A stretch of 14,662 nucleotides of DNA. Origin: an uncultured Chloroflexota bacterium. GTDB lineage: Bacteria; Chloroflexota; UBA4733. Both the position numbers and the translations under genes were made by a program. The stretch is from NCBI GenBank assembly GCA_937967325.1, contig CALBSQ010000323.1, positions 1 through 14,662 on the forward strand, given 5' to 3'. A model generated the notes under the pieces. It was not told the DNA's origin, searched no databases, and worked only from the letters and a program-made list of their open reading frames with translations. Below, one piece after another: positions 6,714 to 13,837 of this stretch. The number at the start of each line of letters is the position of its first letter. Positions within the stretch are counted from its first letter, which is position 1.

Positions 6714-6926
6714 CGCCGGCCAAGGTGGCTATCCCCACTACCAACGGCATTCAGGTCCCGTTAGAGTCATCGGTGGCATCCTTACTCACCGCCACGGCAA
6801 CTGCTCAGCCGTGCCAAGATTGAGAAGGACTTTCGGGGTACTTTGACAGGCAAGGCAAGAGGGGGAGATAATTGGGGGTATGAAGCCCAGTCTGTTACCC
6901 ACGCCTGATGAAATACGGAGTACATT
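6714..6926. other. Intergenic region before the VOC gene (A+T-richer)
   Basis: About 210 bp where base composition drops sharply from the preceding gene. It holds a good sigma-70-like promoter (6843-6872) and a 16-codon leader ORF (6880-6930). No terminator for the hydrolase operon is obvious; a weak imperfect repeat (GGTGGC at about 6770 against GCCACGG) is not convincing. Confidence 0.4.
6843..6872 (+). promoter_or_regulatory. Housekeeping sigma-70-type promoter of the VOC gene
   Basis: TTGACA (6843-6848), an 18-base spacer, then GATAAT (6867-6872): a perfect -35 and a five-of-six -10. Transcription would start near 6879, right at the leader ORF and about 48 bases before the VOC start codon. 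This is the best housekeeping-type promoter in the window. Confidence 0.65.
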
Positions 6927-6930
6927 ATGA
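6880..6930 (+). CDS. Possible 16-codon leader ORF coupled to the VOC gene
   Basis: ATG at 6880, preceded by a GGGGG tract, encodes 16 residues (MKPSLLPTPDEIRSTL). It ends at TGA 6928-6930, overlapping the VOC start in an ATGA arrangement that favours translational coupling. It begins almost at the predicted transcription start, so it could be leaderless. Length is too short for any homology statement, and it may be chance. Confidence 0.25.
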   Translation: MKPSLLPTPDEIRSTL

Positions 6931-7358
6931 CACATACCTTACGAGGATTAACAACAGTCAACTATTTCGCAACAGATCACGCTGCAGCAAAGGCGTGGTA
7001 TACAGAATTCCTGGGGATTGTACCTTACTTTGAGCGGCCTGGCTATGTCGAGTTTCGGCTTGGCGACTATCAACATGAACTCGGTATTATTGACAGCAAA
7101 TACGTTCCTGGTACAGAGAGCGCAAACGGCAGAGCCGGGGTCGTGGTGTACTGGCATGTTGACGATGTTGATGCAGTCTTAGAAAAGGCAGTATCGATGG
7201 GAGCAAAACAACTGGAGGCACCGCAAGACCGCGGCCATGGTTTCATCACCGCTACGGTAGTTGATCCGTTCGGCAACATTCTGGGCATTATGTACAATCC
7301 TCACTATCTGGAGATGCTCGCTGCAAGAAGACATGACGATGCGCATGCAAACACCTGA
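6927..7358 (+). CDS. VOC-family (glyoxalase/bleomycin-resistance-like) protein
   Basis: A 143-residue single-domain vicinal-oxygen-chelate protein with the paired beta-alpha-beta-beta-beta modules. The first is GLTTVNYFATDHAAAKAWYTE, FLGIVPYF, then YVEFRLGDYQHELGII. The second is AGVVVYWHVDDVDAVLEKAVSMGA, then VVDPFGNILGIMYNPH. Candidate metal or ligand positions are Glu51 and His77. The first-strand position often held by His is Asn here, and the last-strand Glu is absent, so it need not be a metal-dependent glyoxalase; ligand sequestration or an unknown lyase role is possible. ATG 6927 has GGAG at 6917-6920. About half G+C, clearly lower than its neighbours, with AT-ending codons, and it sits beside transposase debris, so recent transfer is likely. 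Confidence 0.82.
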   Translation: MTHTLRGLTTVNYFATDHAAAKAWYTEFLGIVPYFERPGYVEFRLGDYQHELGIIDSKYVPGTESANGRAGVVVYWHVDDVDAVLEKAVSMGAKQLEAPQDRGHGFITATVVDPFGNILGIMYNPHYLEMLAARRHDDAHANT

Positions 7359-7420
7359 TAGGACAGAGACTATTGACTGCGCGACTGCCGCCCATTGGGA
7401 AGCATGGTTGGCTCGCCATT

Positions 7421-7504
7421 ATGCGCCTCCTCTTTTGCCTGTTCGCCCAGGACATCGGCCTGCTGCCGTTGGGGCTGTTCACCCGGATCGTCGAAGGCAC
7501 GCGC
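7421..7504 (+). pseudogene. Fragment of a DNA methylase (class I SAM-dependent, Type IIL/BREX-like)
   Basis: About 28 codons from the ATG at 7421 read RLLFCLFAQDIGLLP followed by GLFTRIVEGTR. I recognise this as the conserved helical stretch before the methylase domain of large restriction or defence DNA methyltransferases, which usually run FCLFAEDIGLLP. Nothing else of such a protein (normally many hundreds of residues, with an NPPY motif) is present on either side. The frame continues directly into transposase sequence, so this is a scar, not a gene. Confidence 0.55.
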
Positions 7505-7682
7505 CGCCGCCGCGCCCTGCGCCGCGCGGCCAAGCGGGAAGGGCGCGCCGCCAGCCGGGCCAGCCTGACCCTGGCCGGCTGGGACGCCTTCCTCACCACC
7601 GCCCGCCGACCAACTGGCCCCAGAGGAGGCCCTGGCCCTGGCCGGCGCGCGCTGGCAGATCGAGCTGCTGTTCAAGCGATTG
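7505..7682 (+). pseudogene. IS4-type transposase C-terminal fragment, frameshifted
   Basis: Residues RRALRRAAKREGRAASRASL, then LAGWDAFLTT, occupy one frame up to 7600. The match continues one frame over from about 7602 as PADQLAPEEALALAGARWQI, then ELLFKRL. The segment ARWQIELLFK is the conserved region around the catalytic Glu of IS4-type DDE transposases. The frame break at 7601 equals a one-base gain or two-base loss. The N-terminal DDE portion and everything after RL are missing, and no terminal inverted repeats were found. It shows that an IS4-like element was once here, inserted in or next to a methylase gene. Confidence 0.65.
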
Positions 7683-8037
7683 ATGCCTATTGGGCGCCCT
7701 GGTCCCCGCCCCAGCCTAATCTGTCCGATAGGCGGCAGCGTTGCAGCGGCGATGCGTCTCACCTCATGCGCCGGCAGGCGAGGGACCGGGCGAGGCCCCA
7801 CCCCAGTCCAATCGCGTGCCTCACTCACAGAGCTCGGCTCAGGATCAGCCTGTGCGGATAGGAATAGCAAGAATACGATCGAGAATAGAGCGTAATCGTT
7901 GACTTTGTTCAATCGAGGCCATAGACTGTACCGCGCGATGGAGCCCGGGCGCCGTCCAGAGGGACAGCGGCAGCCGCGAAGACGATGGGTGCCGGCCAGC
8001 CCGCCGAGCTACAGTAAGGGACCTGATAGGGACGGAC
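7683..8037. other. Debris and leader region before the ABC operon
   Basis: No gene can be supported between the transposase fragment and the first ABC transporter; open frames here have no recognisable features. The stretch includes an A+T-richer block with GAATA occurring three times (about 7861-7888), then a sigma-70-like promoter (7899-7927) and about 105 bp of leader to the ABC start. Confidence 0.4.
7899..7927 (+). promoter_or_regulatory. Sigma-70-type promoter of the ABC exporter operon
   Basis: TTGACT (7899-7904), a 17-base spacer, and TAGACT (7922-7927): five of six at -35 and four of six at -10 with ideal spacing. It lies in the debris region and would give a leader of about 105 bases before the ABC start codon at 8038. 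Confidence 0.5.
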
Positions 8038-9933
8038 ATGACCGCGCAGCACGCAGCTACCGGCTGGCGAAGCGTCCTGCCTTGGCGGCGGCCTCTCTCG
8101 CCTGCCGTCGCCGGCGTCTTCGCCTTGCTGCGGCTCTTCCCCACGGTGAGCCGCTCACGCACGCTGCTCCTCGCGGCCAGCATCATCGTCAGCACGATAG
8201 TGCCGCTGGCGATCACCGTCGTCACGGGCCTGCTCGTCGGCTCCATTCCGGCGGCGGTGGAGGACGGATTGAGCTCCGCCGCCGGCAACCGCGCGATCAC
8301 GCTGGTGGCAGCCGCGGCCGTGCTCATCGTGGCGGTGCGCGTCGTCGGCCCGTTCCAATCCGCGCTGGCTAGCGCCTTCGCCCGGCAGGTGGATCGGCGC
8401 TTGCAGGAGCGGGTCATGGCGGCGGTCAGCGGGCCGAGCGGCATCGGGCACCTGGAAGACCCGGCCATCCTCGACCTGATGAAGAACGCGCAGGAAGTCG
8501 GGACGGGCGGGCTGCGCCCGAGCGACGCCGTGCGGGCCCTTGCCAGCCTGCTGCCGAACTGGCTCCAGGCGCTGGGGTCGGCGCTCATCCTGCTGGGGTT
8601 CCACTGGTGGCTCGGCCTGCTCTGGGTCGCCCTCTGGCCGGTTGGGTTGTACGTCCTCCAGCGCGAGTTCCTCCGCATCGGCAACGTCGCCATGGGCCAG
8701 GCCGCCGCCGTGCGGCGCTCCGACTACTACCGCGAGCTGGCGATACGCCCGGGCGCGGCCAAGGAGCTGCGCCTCTGGGGCCTGCTCGACTGGCTGATCG
8801 TCCGCTTCGACGCGGCCTGGCAGCAGGCGATGCTCCCGGTGTGGCAGGCTCGGCGGCCGGGTAGACCCATCCTTTGGGTTGTCAGCGGCGCCGTCACCCT
8901 GGTGAATCTCGGCGCCTTCGGCCTGCTGGCCTGGGCTGCCATCCACGGCGAGATCGGCCTCGCCGCCCTGGCCGTCTTCACCAATGCCCTGCTCAACGCC
9001 AACAGTTTCCGCGCCTTCGACGATGCCAACAGCCAGCTGGCCTATGCTGCCGTCGCCTTGCCCAGCCTGCTCGACCTGGAGCAGCGCCTGGCGGCTCCAG
9101 ATCAGCTTGAGCGCCGCCACGCACCCACGCACACCCTCTCCGCGGACAGCCCCCGCCGGGAAATCGGCCTGGAGCATGTGACCTTCCGCTATCCGGGCCG
9201 GACAGCGGACGTGCTGTCAGACCTCGACCTTGTGATCGCGGCGGGGCGATCCCTGGCCATCGTCGGGAGCAACGGCGCCGGTAAGACGACGCTCGTCAAG
9301 CTGCTGGGCCGTCTGTACACGGTCACCAGCGGGCGTATCCTGGCGGACGGGATCGATCTGCGCGACGTCGACACCGGCAACTGGCAGCGCCGGGTTGCCG
9401 CCGTGTATCAGGACTTCGCCCAGTATCATCTCTCAGCACGCGACAACGTCGGCCTCGGCGCCCCGGCCCTGGCAGGCGACCACGACCGGCTGTGCATCGC
9501 GGCGCGCAAGGCCGGGGCGCTGGAGCTGATCGAGTCGTTGCCGCGCGGCTGGGACACCGTGCTGTCGCGGCAGTACACGGGCGGCGTCGACCTATCTGGT
9601 GGCCAGTGGCAGCGCATCGCCCTGGCGCGCGCCCTCTTCGCCGTGGAGGGTGGCGCCCGCGTCCTGATCCTGGACGAGCCGACGGCCAGCCTGGACGTGC
9701 GGGCGGAGGCCGAGCTCTACGACCGCTTCCTGGAGATCACCGCCGGGCTGACGACCATCCTCATCAGCCACCGCTTCTCCACAGTCCGGCGGGCCCACCG
9801 CATCTGCGTCCTGGAGGGCGGGCGGGTCGTCGAGCAAGGCGCCCACGACGAGCTCGTCGCGGAGGGTGGTCGTTACGCCACCATGTTCGCGCTCCAGGCG
9901 GCACGCTTCGCAGATGAGGCGAGGGGGCGATGA
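8038..9933 (+). CDS. ABC exporter half-transporter, permease-ATPase fusion (first of pair)
   Basis: A 631-residue type I ABC exporter half. The membrane domain covers about residues 45-345 with hydrophobic stretches near 43-70, 86-104, 176-210 and 278-318. The ATPase domain covers about 376-615: Walker A GSNGAGKTT (410-418), Q-loop Gln458, signature LSGGQ (519-523, in GGVDLSGGQWQR), Walker B LILDE (543-547) with catalytic Glu547, D-loop SLD and H-loop His578. All motifs are intact, so it should be active. Such subunits export peptides, lipids or drugs; the GGVDLSGGQWQ variant is common among peptide or natural-product exporters of Gram-positive-type bacteria. The substrate is unknown, and no precursor peptide gene is seen nearby. 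The last codons (DEARGR) are written by the inverted repeat that separates it from the second transporter. Confidence 0.9.
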   Translation: MTAQHAATGWRSVLPWRRPLSPAVAGVFALLRLFPTVSRSRTLLLAASIIVSTIVPLAITVVTGLLVGSIPAAVEDGLSSAAGNRAITLVAAAAVLIVAVRVVGPFQSALASAFARQVDRRLQERVMAAVSGPSGIGHLEDPAILDLMKNAQEVGTGGLRPSDAVRALASLLPNWLQALGSALILLGFHWWLGLLWVALWPVGLYVLQREFLRIGNVAMGQAAAVRRSDYYRELAIRPGAAKELRLWGLLDWLIVRFDAAWQQAMLPVWQARRPGRPILWVVSGAVTLVNLGAFGLLAWAAIHGEIGLAALAVFTNALLNANSFRAFDDANSQLAYAAVALPSLLDLEQRLAAPDQLERRHAPTHTLSADSPRREIGLEHVTFRYPGRTADVLSDLDLVIAAGRSLAIVGSNGAGKTTLVKLLGRLYTVTSGRILADGIDLRDVDTGNWQRRVAAVYQDFAQYHLSARDNVGLGAPALAGDHDRLCIAARKAGALELIESLPRGWDTVLSRQYTGGVDLSGGQWQRIALARALFAVEGGARVLILDEPTASLDVRAEAELYDRFLEITAGLTTILISHRFSTVRRAHRICVLEGGRVVEQGAHDELVAEGGRYATMFALQAARFADEARGR

Positions 9934-10044
9934 GGCGACCGGGGATTGCGAGGGCGGAGGCGAGACGGCATGATCTCCCCGTCCGGCATGCCGAGGTTTC
10001 CCTCCCCGGTTCGCCCTTGCGCCCCCTCGCCCCCTCGCCTCATC
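9913..10044. repeat. Nested inverted repeat between the two ABC genes
   Basis: A 132-bp structure with perfect 18-bp outer arms, GATGAGGCGAGGGGGCGA (9913-9930) and its complement (10027-10044). Inside are an 8-bp stem, ACCGGGGA (9938-9945) with TCCCCGGT (10003-10010), and a 7-bp stem, CGGCATG (9966-9972) with CATGCCG (9987-9993). The decamer GATGAGGCGA occurs twice in the left arm and its complement twice in the right. The left arm contains the last six codons of the first ABC gene; the right arm ends 29 bp before the second. It may be a REP/MITE-like element or an intercistronic RNA structure; no coding sequence is seen in it. Confidence 0.7.
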
Positions 10045-10073
10045 GCCTCATCGCCCCGGCGTAAGGGACAGAA

Positions 10074-11858
10074 ATGCGTGAGAACCTGCGGGCCTACCGT
10101 GTGCTGATCGCCTTCGGCTTCCGCTCCGCGCCGCGGGAGGCCGTGCTGTTCCTGATCTGCGGCGCGGCGTTCTCCCTGATCGTGCCGGCGACGGCGCTGG
10201 GCTCTAAGCTGCTCGTCGACGCCGCCCTGGCCCACCGGCCTTCCTCGGCGTTGGTCGCGACGGTGCTGCTGGCGCTGACCATTGGGCTGGGCTTGCTCGG
10301 AATCATGTACTATCTCGACTTCCTCTTCACGGTCGCGGAGAAGGCCAGCGCGGCCGTCAACAAGGCCATTATGGCGCTCATGGGTGGCATTGCCGGGCTC
10401 GCTCACCACGAGCTTCCCGACTACCTGAAGGAGCTGGAGCTGTTACAGGAGCGTCGCGGCTCCCTCGCCTACATGACCAATGCCACGGCGGGCATCATTC
10501 GCGTGGCCGTGCAACTGGCTGCTAGCGCCGTCCTCCTGGCGCGGCTGCACCCGGTCTTGCTCCTGCTCCCGCTGGTTGGGTTCGGCTCCTTCCTGGCGAG
10601 CCGGCGGTCGCAGGAGCTGCAGCAGCGGGCCGCCGAGGCCACCGCCGAGCCGGAGCGGCTGCGCCAGCACCTCTTCGGGCTGGCCACCTCCGCCGCGGTT
10701 GGCAAGGAGGTGCGCGTCTTCGGCTTGCGCGACGAGCTGCTCGCTCGCCACCACGCCGCGGCGGAAACGGTGATCCGCGCCCGCGACCGCGCCGAATGGC
10801 AGAGCGCTGCGCTGCAGGCGGCGGGCTCCTTGCTGTTCGGCCTGGCCTACGCCGGCTCGATCGCCCTGGTGCTGTTCCGCGCCATCCGCGGGCTGGCCAG
10901 CCCCGGCGACGTCGTGCTGGCTGCCGGCCTGGCCGCCAGCATGAACGGCGTCGTCGCCACCGCCGTGGCCTACGGCGCCCATTTCCTGGACGTGCTGCGC
11001 GTGGCCAGGCGCTACCTCTGGCTACAGGATTATGCGGAGGGGGCGCGGCAGATTGTCGATGATCCGCTGCCGGCGCCGAGCCGCCTGGCCAGCGGCATCG
11101 AGCTCCAGCACGTCTCCTTCCGCTACCCGGGGACGGAGCGCCCGGTGCTGGCGGACGTCTCGTTGCGGCTGCCCGCCGGCATTGTCGTGGCGCTGGTGGG
11201 CGACAATGGCGCCGGCAAGACCACGCTGGCGAAGCTGCTCTGCCGCTTCTACGAGCCTGACGAGGGCCGAATCCTGGTAGACGGCAACGACCTGCGCCGC
11301 TTCCGCGTCGAAGATTGGCGGGAACGGCTGAGCGCCGCCTTCCAGGACTTCGCCCGCTTCGAGCTGCTCGCCCGCGAGACGGTTGGGATCGGGCTCCTGC
11401 CGTGGATCGACGACCTGCCCGCGGTGCAAACAGCCCTGGTCCGCGCCGGGGCCGCCGATGTCCCGGCCGGCCTCCCGGCTGGTTTGGAGACGCAGCTCGG
11501 CAAAGCCTGGGCGGGTGGCGTCGACCTCTCCGGCGGGCAGTGGCAGAAGCTGGCCCTGGCGAGGGCCATGATGCGGCCGGTGCCCCTGCTCGTGATCTTC
11601 GACGAGCCGACCGCCGCGCTCGACGCCCAGACCGAGCACGCCCTTTTCGAGCGCTTCGCGGCCGCGGCCCGCGCGGGCGAGAGCGCCGGGACCGTCACGC
11701 TGCTGGTCTCTCACCGCTTCTCCACCGTGCGCATGGCCGACCTGATCCTCGTGCTGGACGGCGGCCGCATCGTGGAGCAAGGCAGCCACCAGGAGCTGAT
11801 GCAGCGCGACGGCCTGTACGCCGAGCTGTATACGCTGCAGTCAAGGGCATATCGGTGA
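10074..11858 (+). CDS. ABC exporter half-transporter, permease-ATPase fusion (second of pair)
   Basis: A 594-residue type I ABC exporter half. Hydrophobic segments lie near residues 22-40, 58-84, 140-172, 247-272 and 278-305. The ATPase domain covers about 341-590: Walker A GDNGAGKTT (376-384), Q-loop in FQDF (423-426), signature LSGGQ (485-489), Walker B LVIFDE (506-511) with Glu511, AALD D-loop and H-loop His547. All catalytic motifs are intact. It shares the GGVDLSGGQWQ and SHRFSTVR signatures with the preceding protein, and the two most likely form a heterodimeric exporter. The start at 10074 has AAGGGA (10063-10068). Transcription is probably shared with the first gene through the nested repeat. 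It converges on the nucleotidyltransferase with only 36 bp between stops. Confidence 0.9.
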   Translation: MRENLRAYRVLIAFGFRSAPREAVLFLICGAAFSLIVPATALGSKLLVDAALAHRPSSALVATVLLALTIGLGLLGIMYYLDFLFTVAEKASAAVNKAIMALMGGIAGLAHHELPDYLKELELLQERRGSLAYMTNATAGIIRVAVQLAASAVLLARLHPVLLLLPLVGFGSFLASRRSQELQQRAAEATAEPERLRQHLFGLATSAAVGKEVRVFGLRDELLARHHAAAETVIRARDRAEWQSAALQAAGSLLFGLAYAGSIALVLFRAIRGLASPGDVVLAAGLAASMNGVVATAVAYGAHFLDVLRVARRYLWLQDYAEGARQIVDDPLPAPSRLASGIELQHVSFRYPGTERPVLADVSLRLPAGIVVALVGDNGAGKTTLAKLLCRFYEPDEGRILVDGNDLRRFRVEDWRERLSAAFQDFARFELLARETVGIGLLPWIDDLPAVQTALVRAGAADVPAGLPAGLETQLGKAWAGGVDLSGGQWQKLALARAMMRPVPLLVIFDEPTAALDAQTEHALFERFAAAARAGESAGTVTLLVSHRFSTVRMADLILVLDGGRIVEQGSHQELMQRDGLYAELYTLQSRAYR

Positions 11859-11894
11859 CAGGGGACAGCTCTACCACCAAGAATGTCCAGGCAC

Positions 11895-12755
11895 TTATCG
11901 CAGCATGCTCTCGTTGGGCTTAACCTGCACGCCGAGTACGCTCCGCAGGTGCTCGCGCGTCGCCTTCTCGAACTCCTCGGGATATGCCAGCCCGTTTGTT
12001 GCCATGAGCCGCCGCGCCCGCGGCAAGAAGAGGCTCGCATAGGCCACGCGGCCATCGATCACCGACTGCATCGTCGGCGCCAGCGCGGGCACACTCGCCA
12101 GCACGGCGCGCTGCTCGTCGGTCAGCAGCGAGGCGACGTGGCGTTTGCCGGTGGCCACTCGGTCGATCCCGTTCTCCATCAACAGCAGGCTGATGAGCAG
12201 GCTGTGGCAAGCGAGCTGGCCTTCCATCCCCATTGGCACGTCGTCGCGCCCGACGACGATGGTCAGCATCCCGACGAGGCGGATGAACTCCTCGACCACA
12301 AAGGCAAGTCGCGCCAGAGGATCGTGCCGCGCCGGGGCGGTGAGCGTGATCCGGCCCGCCACGCCGTCCTTGTCCACCAGTACCTGCGCCGCCTCGAGGG
12401 TGCGGGGCTTGGAATCGGCGTCGGATTGGATCACCAGGTCGAAGCGCAGGTAGTCCCGCGTGATCGCGCTGACGATGGCCTCGTCGGGCGGGCCGGGCCA
12501 GCGCCGTTTCCACACGGCTGGGCCGGCCCGCCCGACCAGCTCCGGCCACACGGCGTCGATGCGCGGGAAATCCTCGGCGCGGACGGCGACACGGAGGTCG
12601 ACGTCGCTCTGCGCGTCCGCCGTGCCGGTCGCCAGGCTTCCCGTCAGCCAGACCGCTCGGACTCGCTCATCCTCCCGCAGCGCGGCCGCGGCGCGTCGCG
12701 CGAACTCGACCAGGGACAAAGCGCGAGGCTCGAAACCCGCGTGCCGCTGCTCCAT
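11895..12755 (-). CDS. Nucleotidyltransferase-domain protein (aminoglycoside/lincosamide adenylyltransferase-like)
   Basis: A 286-residue protein with an N-terminal polymerase-beta-type nucleotidyltransferase domain. LTGSLATGTADAQSDVDLRV (37-56) gives the Gly-Ser motif (39-40) and the metal-binding Asp51 and Asp53; a third Asp lies at 106 in YLRFDLVIQ. The rest (about 150-280) is mainly helical, as in stand-alone antibiotic nucleotidyltransferases. The family transfers NMP to small molecules, including aminoglycosides or lincosamides, but many genomic members have unknown substrates, so resistance is only a possibility. ATG 12755 is preceded by GTGAGGA on the minus strand. No HEPN partner gene is adjacent, arguing against a MNT-HEPN toxin-antitoxin module. 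It diverges from the small protein gene at 12910. Confidence 0.8.
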   Translation of the reverse strand: MEQRHAGFEPRALSLVEFARRAAAALREDERVRAVWLTGSLATGTADAQSDVDLRVAVRAEDFPRIDAVWPELVGRAGPAVWKRRWPGPPDEAIVSAITRDYLRFDLVIQSDADSKPRTLEAAQVLVDKDGVAGRITLTAPARHDPLARLAFVVEEFIRLVGMLTIVVGRDDVPMGMEGQLACHSLLISLLLMENGIDRVATGKRHVASLLTDEQRAVLASVPALAPTMQSVIDGRVAYASLFLPRARRLMATNGLAYPEEFEKATREHLRSVLGVQVKPNESMLR

Positions 12756-12909
12756 CGGTCCTCACCCATCAAGCCCGGATGGCGAGTGGCTGTGCGCCTG
12801 GGATGGCGTGCCCGGCGGCCTACCATCACTCGCCGTGATCTTTGGCGTCAGCGTACCGTACACTCAGTTGGGGCAAGGGCCGTGAGCGCGACTCTAGGAG
12901 AGAATCGTG

Positions 12910-13272
12910 ATGAGCCGAGTGGTGACGATTGGAATCTCGGACGCCGCGGCGCGCCAAGCGCAAGCGACGGCGAGTGTTAGCGCCCGACGCGTCGAGGACG
13001 TGCTATCGGAGTGGATCGATCGTCTCGCCGCCGATCCACCGGTCGAGACGCTCCCGAACGATCAGGTTTTGGCCCTCGCCCGTTCCCAGATAATTGAGCG
13101 TCGGCAAGAGGAGTTGAGCACCCTATTGGCCAGAAAGGCAGAGGGCCTGCTGAATGCTGCCGACCGCGTCAATCTCGATGAGCTCATGAACATCTTCCGA
13201 TACGGGCTGGTGCGTAAGGCGCAGGCACTCCACGTGGCTGTAGCGCGCGAGCTGATCTCTCCCCTCGACTGA
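12910..13272 (+). CDS. Small helical protein, usual upstream partner of an HNH endonuclease
   Basis: A 120-residue protein of no assigned function. The N-terminus (SRVVTIGISDAAARQAQATA, then RVEDVLSEWIDRLA) is RHH/antitoxin-like. The second half contains EELSTLLARKAEGLLNAADR, then LDELMNIFRYGLVRKAQAL. I recognise this pattern (LDELM.iyr.GLVRKAqAL) as that of small genes commonly found just before HNH endonuclease genes in Chloroflexota and cyanobacteria. The broken HNH gene starts seven bases after its stop. The ATG at 12910 is chosen over the adjoining GTG at 12907 because of AGGAG at 12896-12900. The frame is intact. An antitoxin or accessory role is inference from the arrangement. Confidence 0.7.
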   Translation: MSRVVTIGISDAAARQAQATASVSARRVEDVLSEWIDRLAADPPVETLPNDQVLALARSQIIERRQEELSTLLARKAEGLLNAADRVNLDELMNIFRYGLVRKAQALHVAVARELISPLD

Positions 13273-13278
13273 GATCCG

Positions 13279-13684
13279 GTGCCACGCCGGAACGTCTCTG
13301 CGACGATCGAACGGCGCGTCCGCGAGGAGGTCGAGCACCGGTGCGGGTACTGGCTCGACTGGAGATCGAGCACATCATCTCTATAGCCAGAGGGGGAGCA
13401 ACGAGCAGTCCAACCTTTGGCTGGCCTGCCCACTGTGCAACGCGCACAAGGCCGACAAGGTCACTGCCACGGATCCCATCACGGGCGAAGTTGCACCGTT
13501 GTTCGACCCGAGGCGCCAAAGATGGGCAGAGCATTTCCGCTGGACCGACGGCGGCCTGCGAATCGCCGGGGTCACCCCGGTTGGTCGTGGCACGGTCGAG
13601 GCGCTTCGTTTGAGCGCCGACCCCGACGCACTGATCGTCCGAGCCTTCTGGATCGCCGCGGGTTGGCATCCACCGCGAGATTAG
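13279..13684 (+). pseudogene. HNH endonuclease, broken by an internal deletion and a frameshift
   Basis: Three pieces of one HNH protein lie in three frames. From GTG 13279: VPRRNVSATIERRVREEVEH then RCGYW. From about 13350: ARLEIEHIISIARGGA, carrying the core His. From about 13403: EQSNLWLACPLCNAHKADKV, then TATDPITGEVAPLFDPRRQR through to AAGWHPPRD and the stop at 13684. Relatives have CGYC followed by a dozen or so residues before LEIEHI. Here the second Cys and that loop are missing and the frame changes; a further one-base-type shift lies near 13401. The second CxxC (CPLC) and the His-Asn portion remain readable. The product is presumably inactive unless the sequence has errors. It follows its small partner gene by six bases. 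Confidence 0.8.
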
Positions 13685-13837
13685 GGACTGTCCGATGAAT
13701 CCTGAGCGCTGGGAACAGGCCTCGTGCGCAACGTGCGCACCGACGAGTATGCAATCCCGACCTTCGGGTCCGCCAACAGGAGTAATCTGCTAGTATGGCT
13801 GCTTGACAGCGACCGAGGCAGATACAGGAGGGCCACC
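13685..13837. other. Intergenic region before the cyclase
   Basis: About 150 bp without a gene. An extended -10-like TGC-TAGTAT (13788-13796) is present, with no good -35 in front of it, and a small hairpin GACC-TTC-GGGTC at about 13759-13770. A TTGACA at 13803-13808 has no properly spaced -10 before the start codon. Confidence 0.3.

Noticed and set aside
8038..11858. ABC pair as part of a lanthipeptide or other peptide natural-product cluster
   Set aside because: The LSGGQWQ exporters are suggestive, but no precursor peptide, modifying enzyme or peptidase domain is found in the window.
11895..12755. Nucleotidyltransferase as the antitoxin of a MNT-HEPN pair
   Set aside because: The protein is about twice the length of MNT antitoxins, and no small HEPN gene lies next to it.
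11883..12980. Plus-strand open frame of 365 codons
   Set aside because: It is antisense to the nucleotidyltransferase, which shows the GS and DxD motifs and a good ribosome-binding site; the translation is His/Arg/Gln-rich and featureless.
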